Assembly: GCA_030430995.1 (NCBI GenBank)
Contig: JAUIKA010000076.1
Coordinates: 1-5,342, forward strand
Reading direction: 5' to 3'
Source: Alphaproteobacteria bacterium
GTDB lineage: Bacteria; Pseudomonadota; Alphaproteobacteria; Rickettsiales; Rickettsiaceae
Length of the DNA stretch: 5,342 bases
This document shows, one piece after another, positions 1 to 5,342 of the stretch. The notes beneath the pieces were generated by a model. The model had not been told where the DNA came from. It did not search any database and worked only from the letters and a program-made list of their open reading frames with translations. The position numbers were made by a program, and so were the translations under genes. Each line of letters begins with the position of its first letter. The stretch's first letter is position 1.

Positions 1-621
1 CATCACCTTCGCCCCCATATTGCTTAAGCAAAGCATATCTGAATATGATATATTAGGTAAAAATTTTGCTTTCTCTTGATACCTAGGGTCCATTGCAAAC
101 ACACCATCTACATCCGTATGTATATCGCAATAATCCGCCTTGAGCGCTGCAGCTATAGCTACCGCTGTAATATCAGACCCTCCGCGCCCTAATGTTGTAA
201 TATTTCCATCACATACACCTTGAAACCCAGCTACTACAACTACCCTTCTATGTTTTAAATGAGCATTTATAACCTGCGTGTTAACTTCTTTTATTCTTGC
301 AGAGCTAAGATTATTATCTGTTATTAATGGCAATTGCCAAGCCTGCATAGATACTGCATCTACCCCTATCTTACTAAGATATAGCGCAAATAAAGCAGCT
401 GATATATTCTCTCCACAGCTAAGAAGTGCTGAATACTCCCTTTTATTATCAGCAGATGAAGATAAAAAATATGAAACTAGTTTATTTGTCATCCCAGCCA
501 TAGCTGAGACAACAACAACTATATCATTTTTAATATGCGCCCTCTTTACAAGCTCTGCCGCTTTTTCTAGATTTGTAAAATCCTCTAAAGAAGTCCCTCC
601 AAATTTTTTTACTATCAGCAC
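1..621 (-). CDS. lysC: Aspartate kinase (aspartokinase), N-terminal 207 residues, cut by window edge
   Basis: Catalyses ATP-dependent phosphorylation of L-aspartate to 4-aspartyl phosphate in the cytoplasm, the entry step to diaminopimelate/lysine, threonine and methionine. The frame is open from a GTG at 621 to the left edge with no stop. Amino-acid-kinase motifs appear in order: KFGGTS (6-11, nucleotide binding), VVVVSAMAGMTNKL (35-48), SCGENISAAL (68-77), VVVAGFQG (128-135), TTLGRGGSDITAVA (142-155), DYCDIHTDVDGVFAMDPR (163-180), and ISYSDMLCLSNMGAKV near the edge. Aspartokinases are usually about 400 residues or more, so the end of the kinase domain and the regulatory ACT domains should lie outside the window. 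The start is forced: an in-frame TAG directly precedes the GTG and the first in-frame ATG (Met41) lies beyond the KFGGTS motif. It begins 5 bp after the topA stop, so co-transcription with topA is inferred. Family assignment is firm; which feedback class it belongs to cannot be judged without the ACT domains. Confidence 0.96.
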   Translation of the reverse strand, partial: MLIVKKFGGTSLEDFTNLEKAAELVKRAHIKNDIVVVVSAMAGMTNKLVSYFLSSSADNKREYSALLSCGENISAALFALYLSKIGVDAVSMQAWQLPLITDNNLSSARIKEVNTQVINAHLKHRRVVVVAGFQGVCDGNITTLGRGGSDITAVAIAAALKADYCDIHTDVDGVFAMDPRYQEKAKFLPNISYSDMLCLSNMGAKVM

Positions 622-626
622 CTATA

Positions 627-2966
627 CTATTCTTTCTTTTTCTTCTTAGCGGGCGCTTTAGTAACTTTTTTACTAACCGGAGCCTTCTTTGCAGTAGAGC
701 TAGCTTTCTTTGTTTTACTTTTCTTCTCCTTCTCAGATATTATGCTAACAGCCATGTCATAATTCATAGACATATAGCCTTCTACTACTTTTATTTTTAG
801 CGAATCACAAACTAAATACACACCATATTTTGAAGCCTGCATAATAATGTCATTATCTTTATAACTGCCAATAATTTTAGGCATAGATAGTAAAAATTTT
901 GCTATATCTATATCTACATTTTCTATCTCATACTCTTTTGTAGGTATAGCGCATCTATGTATTTTGTCATCTAATTTAGATTCTACATACCAACCATAAG
1001 GCCCAGATTTTAAATAAATTTCTTCCCCATTATCACCACTGCCCAGATACGTATTCTTAGCTATATTTACTTGCTCTTTTTCATCTGCAAACATTCTTTT
1101 GGTGAATTTACAATCAGGGTAATTAGAGCAAGAAAAGAAGGCTCCATATTTACCAAGCTTAAATTCCAGAGTGCCTTCTTTGCAATCTGGGCATGTTTCT
1201 TTGTTATCCCCTATTAGCTTTTCTTCAATAACTTTTATTATATCTTGTATTTTATATTCATATACATCTTTAATATTCTTATCAAAACCTTCCCAAAAAC
1301 TGGACATCAATTTTTCCCATACTAACTTTCCTGAAGCTACATTATCTAGGCTATCTTCCAGATCTGCTGTGAAATTATATTCTACATATTTGGGAAAGAA
1401 CTCTATGAGGAATTTGGTTAATATTCTACCAGTCCCTTCTGGGAAGAATCTTTTTTTTTCTAGCCTTACATATTTCCTTTCCTGCAGAACAGATATAATA
1501 TTTGCATATGTAGATGGCCTTCCAATTCCTAATTCTTCTAATCTCTTTACTAGGCTAGCCTCATTATAACGCGGCGGTGGCTGCGTGAAATGCTGGAGGG
1601 GCTCAATAGTCTTTAGCTCAAGCTCTTTACCTTTTTCACATAAAGGCAACCTGCTGCTCTTCTCATCCTCTTCTGCTGAATCTTTATAAAGAGTAGTATA
1701 TCCATCAAATTTCACCACAGTGCCAGAAGCGCGGAAATAACTTTCTTCATCTGTCGCTTTAATATCCAAAGATGTAATGTCAAGCTGCATATCTGCCATT
1801 TGTGAAGCAACGGCCCTGCGCCATATCAAACCATATAATTTGCATAATTCTGGCTCTAGCTTCCCCTCTAAATCCTTCTGAGTAATGGCAATATTAATAG
1901 GCCTTATAGCCTCATGAGCCTCCTGTGCATTTTTACTCTTTGTTTTATATACACGCGCCTTTTCAGGTAGATATTCTTTATTATAGTTACTGCCAATATA
2001 GCTCCTTATATCTTTAATTGCATCTGGGGAGATATGTATGCTATCTGTCCTCATATATGTTATAAGCGCAACATCCTTCCCATTTATATTAACGCCTTCA
2101 TATAGCTTCTGCGCAAGCTGCATAACATATTTTGAAGAAAGACCTAGCTTCCTTGTGGCATCTTGCTGCAAAGTTGAGGTAATAAATGGTGCATATGGCC
2201 TTCTTTTCTGAGTTTTCTTTGTAACAGCAGAGATAAAATATTCCTTTTTTTCTAACCTATTGGCATATTCTTTTGCTACCTCTTCTGTTGCTATATCAAA
2301 TTTATCTAATTTTTTTCCTTCTATTATTACTAATTTTGCTTCTATATTCTGCTTTAAATCTGCTGCTTTAAATACTGCTGATATATCCCAATATTCTTTC
2401 GTCTCAAAGCTAAGTATTTCATCCTCTCTATCAGAAATTAATCTAAGAGCAACAGATTGCACCCTACCAGCAGAGCGACAGCCAGGTAGCTTCCTCCATA
2501 AAAGAGGAGACAAGTTAAACCCTACAAGATAATCTAACATCTGCCTAGATTGCTGCGAATGTACTAGAGACATATCTATATCCCTAGCATTATCTATAGC
2601 ATTTAAAATAACCTTCTTTGTAATCTCACTAAATGTAATCCTCTTTATATTTAATTTCTTCTTTTTTAGCCTCTCCTGCAGTAATTCTTTTATATGCCAG
2701 GCTATCGCTTCCCCTTCGCGGTCCAAATCCGTCGCTAGGAATATCTTATCTGATGTTTTGGCAGCATCTACTATTTTAGAAAAATATTTCTTTGCATTAG
2801 GAGTATTTTCAAAAATTTGCTTAAAACCATTCTCTGTATCAACAGATCCAGGCTTAGATGGCAGAGCACGTACATGCCCCACAGATGCAACTACATGATA
2901 TTCTTTCCCTAAATACCCTCCAAGAGTTTTTGCTTTTGCGGGCGATTCTACTATAACTAGTTCCAT
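627..2966 (-). CDS. topA: DNA topoisomerase I (type IA), complete, 779 aa
   Basis: Relaxes negatively supercoiled DNA by single-strand passage through a 5'-phosphotyrosine intermediate, Mg-dependent, on the nucleoid. The N-terminal Toprim domain shows VIVESPAKAKT with Glu7, and TDLDREGEAIAWH with Asp80, Asp82 and Glu84. SAGRVQSVALRLI (around 165-177) follows. The active-site block LITYMRTDS gives catalytic Tyr304 and Arg306. One C4 zinc ribbon is present (Cys592, 595, 613, 619), then two Topo_C-like repeats (about 640-663, with KSGPYGWYV, and about 698-719, with ASKYGVYLV), and a Lys/Ala tail (744-779, 16 Lys of 36) likely to contact DNA. This C-terminal layout fits alphaproteobacterial TopA rather than the multi-zinc E. 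coli type. The ATG at 2966 is chosen because MELVIVESPAKAKT matches the usual family N-terminus; a longer frame from a TTG at 3020 would add 18 residues unlike the family. It is divergent from recJ and followed 5 bp later by lysC. No disruption is seen. Confidence 0.98.
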   Translation of the reverse strand: MELVIVESPAKAKTLGGYLGKEYHVVASVGHVRALPSKPGSVDTENGFKQIFENTPNAKKYFSKIVDAAKTSDKIFLATDLDREGEAIAWHIKELLQERLKKKKLNIKRITFSEITKKVILNAIDNARDIDMSLVHSQQSRQMLDYLVGFNLSPLLWRKLPGCRSAGRVQSVALRLISDREDEILSFETKEYWDISAVFKAADLKQNIEAKLVIIEGKKLDKFDIATEEVAKEYANRLEKKEYFISAVTKKTQKRRPYAPFITSTLQQDATRKLGLSSKYVMQLAQKLYEGVNINGKDVALITYMRTDSIHISPDAIKDIRSYIGSNYNKEYLPEKARVYKTKSKNAQEAHEAIRPINIAITQKDLEGKLEPELCKLYGLIWRRAVASQMADMQLDITSLDIKATDEESYFRASGTVVKFDGYTTLYKDSAEEDEKSSRLPLCEKGKELELKTIEPLQHFTQPPPRYNEASLVKRLEELGIGRPSTYANIISVLQERKYVRLEKKRFFPEGTGRILTKFLIEFFPKYVEYNFTADLEDSLDNVASGKLVWEKLMSSFWEGFDKNIKDVYEYKIQDIIKVIEEKLIGDNKETCPDCKEGTLEFKLGKYGAFFSCSNYPDCKFTKRMFADEKEQVNIAKNTYLGSGDNGEEIYLKSGPYGWYVESKLDDKIHRCAIPTKEYEIENVDIDIAKFLLSMPKIIGSYKDNDIIMQASKYGVYLVCDSLKIKVVEGYMSMNYDMAVSIISEKEKKSKTKKASSTAKKAPVSKKVTKAPAKKKKKE
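630..647 (-). promoter_or_regulatory. Purine-rich putative ribosome-binding region for lysC, inside the topA 3' end
   Basis: Reading the minus strand, the last topA codons form an uninterrupted 18-base A/G run (AAGAAGAAAAAGAAAGAA) ending 8 nt before the lysC GTG. There is no GGAGG-type match, so this is at best a weak Shine-Dalgarno substitute. Translational coupling from topA, whose stop is 5 bp upstream of the GTG, is a plausible alternative way for ribosomes to reach lysC. Confidence 0.35.
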
Positions 2967-2972
2967 AATACT

Positions 2973-3001
2973 TTGGTGATAAATCCTAGTTAAGTTATAA
3001 T
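2973..3001 (+). promoter_or_regulatory. Likely sigma70-type promoter for recJ
   Basis: A perfect TATAAT -10 hexamer lies at 2996-3001. Exactly 17 bp upstream is TTGGTG at 2973-2978, which keeps the TTG of the -35 consensus but matches only three of six bases. Predicted transcription start is near 3008, giving a leader of about 29 nt before the recJ ATG. No purine-rich Shine-Dalgarno sequence is visible in that leader. The -35 lies just upstream of the topA start codon, so recJ and topA share this 70-bp control region. Confidence 0.5.
2981..2993 (+). repeat. Direct repeat copy 1 in topA-recJ intergenic region
   Basis: AAATCCTAGTTAA, matching copy 2 at 3019-3031 in 12 of 13 positions; the flanks do not align further. 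This copy falls in the spacer between the -35 and -10 of the recJ promoter and in the leader of the topA transcript. A regulator-binding site is one reading; chance similarity in AT-rich DNA is the other. Confidence 0.5.
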
Positions 3002-3020
3002 AAACTTGTAAGAATATCAA
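2994..3020 (-). promoter_or_regulatory. Candidate sigma70-type promoter for topA-lysC
   Basis: On the minus strand, TTGATA (3020-3015, five of six matches to TTGACA) is followed after 15 bp by TATAAC (2999-2994, five of six matches to TATAAT). The spacer is shorter than the preferred 17 bp, which lowers confidence. The -10 overlaps the -10 of the opposing recJ promoter, so the two could compete for polymerase. A transcript starting here would have a leader of about 20 nt. The only Shine-Dalgarno-like element, AGGA (2987-2984), is about 17 nt from the topA ATG and is weak. Confidence 0.35.
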
Positions 3021-3031
3021 ATCCTAATTAA
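3019..3031 (+). repeat. Direct repeat copy 2 in topA-recJ intergenic region
   Basis: AAATCCTAATTAA, one mismatch from copy 1, which starts 38 bp to the left. It lies in the recJ leader just before its ATG, and abuts and overlaps by two bases the candidate topA -35 hexamer. The two copies thus flank both candidate promoters. Confidence 0.5.
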
Positions 3032-3036
3032 AATTT

Positions 3037-4749
3037 ATGTCATTTTTAGGGTATATATGGGAAAAACAGCCTATAAATCAGGATCTTTTAAATTATTTAG
3101 AAAATAAATATAAACTAGGAAATATTTCTAATATATTAATTGCACAGAGAAATATAAATATTAGTGATATAGAGAATTTTTTAACCCCTAAGATAAAATC
3201 CTATATGCCAGACCCATTTCATCTTCTAGATATGGAAAAAGCTATCACCAGAACTATACAGGCAATAAGTAATAATGAAAATATATTTATCCTTGCAGAT
3301 TATGACGTAGATGGAGCTACATCTTCTGCTTGTTTGCAGAGGTTCTTTTCTGATGTTAATATAAAAACTCAAATATACATACCAGATAGGATAAAAGAAG
3401 GATATGGCCCTTCACCAGAAATTGTAAGAAAGTTAAAGGATAAAGGCGCTCAGTTATTATTCACATTAGATTGCGGCAGCACAGCTTATGAAGCAATGCA
3501 TGAGGCAAAATCATTAGATATAGACGTTATAGTAGTAGACCACCATATATGCAAAGAATTAGCACAAGATGCATATGCAGTAATTAATCCAAATAGATTT
3601 GATGAAACATCTAATATGGGCAATCTCGCTGCTGCGGGGGTGACCTTCTTATTCATCACAGCTTTATATATAAAAATGCGTGATGCTAATATTTTGCCTA
3701 AGAATATCAATATATTTTCTTATCTAGACTTAATAGCCTTAGGCACTATTTGCGATGTTGTCTCTCTTACAGGGCTAAATAGAGCCTTAGTGAAGCAAGG
3801 GCTGAAAATAGCAAATACACGTAATAATAAAGGGCTGGACGCATTATGCAAAATATCTTCTATAAATGATGATATAGCATGTTACCATATGGGGTTTATA
3901 TTAGGGCCAAGAATAAACGCAGGTGGAAGGGTTGGCAAAGCATCTCTAGGGAGCGAATTGCTCACTACTCAATGCTCTGAACAAGCGCTAGAAATAGCGC
4001 AGCAACTAAACCACCATAACCAACATAGACAGCAGATAGAAGCAGATATACTTACACAAGCGTTAGGGCTTGCAGAAGCTAGCGCAGATGAGGATATAAT
4101 ATATCTTGCTGAAGAGAATTGGCATTTAGGAGTAATAGGCATAATAGCTAGTAGAGTAAAAGATTTGCACCATAAACCCGCCATAATTATTGCAGTAAAA
4201 GATGGTATAGGGAAAGCTTCTTGCCGTTCTGTTGAAGGTTTTGATATAGGCAGCTGCGTTTCTGCGGCTGTAAAAATGGGGCTACTTATTGCAGGGGGCG
4301 GGCATGCAATGGCAGCTGGCTTTACTGTAGAGGAAGAGAAAATAGAGCCCCTAAAAGAATTCTTTATGCAAGAGATTAAAAAGCTCAGCATCCCTACCAC
4401 CAAGAAGATAAACTACAATATAGACTTAGAATTAGGCTATGTTAATATGTCTATATTGGAAGAAATCGATTTATTATCACCATTTGGACAAGGTAACCCT
4501 GAGCCTATATTTAAGCTTCCTAAAGCAGAGATTATCTCACATAAAAAAATAGGAGATAAACATATAAGCTTTATATTAAAAAATGATAATATAGAAATCC
4601 CTGCTATAGCTTTTAATGCGCAGAAAAATAACTTATTAGAAGCTATAACAGACTATAGCCATGCTGTATGCATAGGCACATTCAAGCTTAATATATGGCT
4701 TGGAAACAAGAAGTTGCAGTTTTTTGTGCAAGATATAATAAAGGCTTGA
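3037..4749 (+). CDS. recJ: Single-stranded-DNA-specific 5'-3' exonuclease RecJ, complete, 570 aa
   Basis: Degrades single-stranded DNA 5' to 3' in the cytoplasm, serving RecF-pathway recombination, gap processing and mismatch/base-excision repair. DHH phosphoesterase motifs run in order: ILADYDVDG (metal ligands Asp88, 90, 92), LDCGS (Asp145), VVDHH (168-170) and LGTICDVVSL (235-244, Asp240). GPRINAGGRVG (290-300) follows. The DHHA1 part has WHLGVIGIIASR (362-373), GKASCRSVEGFD (392-403) and GGGHAMAAGF (420-429). The C-terminal OB-fold region carries LLSPFGQGNPEP (479-490). Length is normal for the family and every core motif is intact. The PRINAGGRVG and GGGHAMAAG wording matches alphaproteobacterial RecJ. 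ATG 3037 is the first start after an in-frame TAA at 3025-3027; no clear Shine-Dalgarno precedes it. It is divergent from topA across 70 bp, convergent with the autotransporter gene, and ends in its own terminator, so it appears to be monocistronic. Confidence 0.98.
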   Translation: MSFLGYIWEKQPINQDLLNYLENKYKLGNISNILIAQRNINISDIENFLTPKIKSYMPDPFHLLDMEKAITRTIQAISNNENIFILADYDVDGATSSACLQRFFSDVNIKTQIYIPDRIKEGYGPSPEIVRKLKDKGAQLLFTLDCGSTAYEAMHEAKSLDIDVIVVDHHICKELAQDAYAVINPNRFDETSNMGNLAAAGVTFLFITALYIKMRDANILPKNINIFSYLDLIALGTICDVVSLTGLNRALVKQGLKIANTRNNKGLDALCKISSINDDIACYHMGFILGPRINAGGRVGKASLGSELLTTQCSEQALEIAQQLNHHNQHRQQIEADILTQALGLAEASADEDIIYLAEENWHLGVIGIIASRVKDLHHKPAIIIAVKDGIGKASCRSVEGFDIGSCVSAAVKMGLLIAGGGHAMAAGFTVEEEKIEPLKEFFMQEIKKLSIPTTKKINYNIDLELGYVNMSILEEIDLLSPFGQGNPEPIFKLPKAEIISHKKIGDKHISFILKNDNIEIPAIAFNAQKNNLLEAITDYSHAVCIGTFKLNIWLGNKKLQFFVQDIIKA

Positions 4750-4752
4750 TTA

Positions 4753-4774
4753 GGGGCTTTTGCCCCATCTTTTT
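4753..4774 (+). terminator. Intrinsic (rho-independent) terminator of recJ
   Basis: Three bases after the recJ stop, GGGGC (4753-4757), a TTTT loop and GCCCC (4762-4766) form a perfect 5-bp GC stem. It is followed by ATCTTTTT ending at 4774. The stem could extend by GAT (4748-4750) pairing with ATC (4767-4769) across a TA bulge. The T-tract lies only on the plus-strand side, so it should end recJ transcripts well but be poor for the convergent gene, whose TAA stop (4775-4773 on the minus strand) overlaps the T-tract. Confidence 0.85.
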
Positions 4775-5342
4775 ACAAATTCACTTTCAGCTTAAGCGAG
4801 CCTGTCACCTGATTATAAGATCTATATTTCTTATATTCACTGTCTAGGCAGTATTCAAATTTCCCCTTTTGTCCGCTAAGTTTTGCCCCAGCTTTAAATC
4901 TGAATGCAGAAGATTTTATCTTCTTAAGCTGCTCTTCAGGGGCTTTTGAGTTCTTCACAACAGAGATATCAACCCCGGTATATAGCTCTGGGGTTATTTT
5001 ATGATCCTCTGATATTTTGAAGTCCCTCTGAAGCTTCAGGCCAAGCAGGGCAAATATTCTATCTGATGATGTCTTTTCATCTTCTGAATCCTGTTTTTTC
5101 ATTGTGGTATGGCCGTATCTAGCACCGATAGATGGAATAAGTCTACAAGCATCAGATAGGTTATATTTATAGCCAATAGCAGAGCGGGCACCAAGCCTGG
5201 AGACTCTGTATTTATCGCCCACATCTATTGATTTTATATCAGTCCTTCCAAGTGAGAGGTAATTCTCCCATATCCAATTTCCTGGAGCAAAAAAGCCATA
5301 AATAGTGGCCATCTTAGAATTGGTATTTAACCTCTCTCCATC
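4773..5342 (-). CDS. Autotransporter outer-membrane beta-barrel protein, C-terminal 189 residues, cut by window edge
   Basis: C-terminal translocator barrel of a type V secreted (autotransporter) protein, which would sit in the outer membrane and anchor or export an upstream passenger domain. The frame is open to the right edge: ten codons (DGERLNTNSK) precede the ATG at 5312, so that ATG is internal and the true start is outside. Alternating hydrophobic/polar strands with turns are visible: MATIYGFFAPGNWIWENYLSLG, SRLGARSAIGYKYNLSD, RLIPSIGARYGHTTM, FALLGLKLQRDF, ITPELYTGVDIS, FRFKAGAKLSG, then KKYRSYNQVTGSLKLKVNL at the end. The order and wording resemble rickettsial Sca/Omp barrels (recognised by eye, not by search). 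Autotransporter barrels are usually about 250-300 residues, so part of the barrel and any passenger are missing. It ends in Leu rather than the more usual Phe, with alternating Leu/Leu/Val before it as in a BAM recognition signal. Cys66 and Cys165 (numbered from the window edge) are uncommon for such barrels. It is convergent with recJ, 23 bp from its stop. The specific Sca type cannot be assigned. Confidence 0.82.
   Translation of the reverse strand, partial: DGERLNTNSKMATIYGFFAPGNWIWENYLSLGRTDIKSIDVGDKYRVSRLGARSAIGYKYNLSDACRLIPSIGARYGHTTMKKQDSEDEKTSSDRIFALLGLKLQRDFKISEDHKITPELYTGVDISVVKNSKAPEEQLKKIKSSAFRFKAGAKLSGQKGKFEYCLDSEYKKYRSYNQVTGSLKLKVNL

Noticed and set aside
278..649. Plus-strand open frame of 123 codons opposite lysC and the topA end
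   Set aside because: It is antisense to the strongly supported lysC frame and its translation has no recognisable domain.
633..734. Lysine-rich TopA tail as a possible frameshift or low-complexity artefact
   Set aside because: Lys/Ala-rich basic tails are common at the C-terminus of TopA in alphaproteobacteria and other groups, and the frame runs cleanly to a stop 5 bp before lysC.
1171..2532. Plus-strand open frames at 1171-1569 and 2260-2532 opposite topA
   Set aside because: Both are antisense shadows of an intact, motif-complete topA and are Ser/Leu-rich as expected from reading its complement.
2718..2726. TopA Toprim motif reads DLDRE rather than DPDRE
   Set aside because: Both Leu and Pro occur at this position in ordinary TopA proteins (E. 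coli TopA has TDLDREGE), so this is not an active-site change.
2967..3020. N-terminal extension of topA by 18 codons from a TTG at 3020
   Set aside because: The added residues (MIFLQVYYNLTRIYHQSI) are unlike any TopA N-terminus, the segment overlaps the candidate promoter, and MELVIVESPAKAKT at 2966 is the canonical family start.
3486..4403. Minus-strand open frames at 3486-3710 and 3969-4403 opposite recJ
   Set aside because: They lie within recJ on the opposite strand, with low-complexity Ser/Ala/Cys-rich translations and no supporting start signals.
5310..5312. ATG at 5312 as the start of a 179-aa protein
   Set aside because: The frame stays open to the window edge and the upstream residues (LNTNSK before MATIYGFF) continue the barrel pattern, so this Met is internal.

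Overview
The window is a compact, AT-rich (roughly one-third G+C by eye) stretch of bacterial chromosome with four protein genes and almost no spare DNA. The proteins point to an alphaproteobacterium, most likely Rickettsiales or a similar host-associated lineage. RecJ carries the alphaproteobacterial-style PRINAGGRVG and GGGHAMAAGF blocks. TopA has the one-zinc-ribbon, Topo_C-repeat, Lys/Ala-rich-tail layout. The right-hand gene ends in an autotransporter beta-barrel that resembles rickettsial surface antigen (Sca/Omp) barrels. The genus cannot be named from this sequence alone.

Layout, left to right. Positions 1-621 (minus) hold the N-terminal half of aspartokinase (lysC), cut by the left window edge. 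Positions 627-2966 (minus) hold complete DNA topoisomerase I (topA), 5 bp upstream of lysC and almost certainly co-transcribed with it. A 70-bp intergenic region (2967-3036) separates topA from the divergent recJ. It contains a good sigma70-type promoter for recJ, a weaker overlapping candidate for topA, and an imperfect 13-bp direct repeat that brackets both. Positions 3037-4749 (plus) hold complete recJ. A short intrinsic terminator (4753-4774) closes recJ and runs into the stop codon of a convergent gene. That gene (4773-5342, minus) is the C-terminal part of an autotransporter outer-membrane beta-barrel protein, whose start and passenger domain lie beyond the right edge.

Functionally, topA (relaxes negative supercoils) and recJ (5'-3' single-strand exonuclease for recombination and repair) are DNA-metabolism housekeeping genes expressed from one divergent control region. 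lysC (first step of the aspartate family, leading to diaminopimelate and lysine) rides behind topA. The autotransporter is a separate surface-protein gene that only shares the recJ 3' end. I see no RNA gene, CRISPR array, insertion sequence or prophage feature, and no stretch over 300 bp without a gene. I found no convincing undescribed system; the most interesting non-coding signal is the repeat-flanked divergent promoter.
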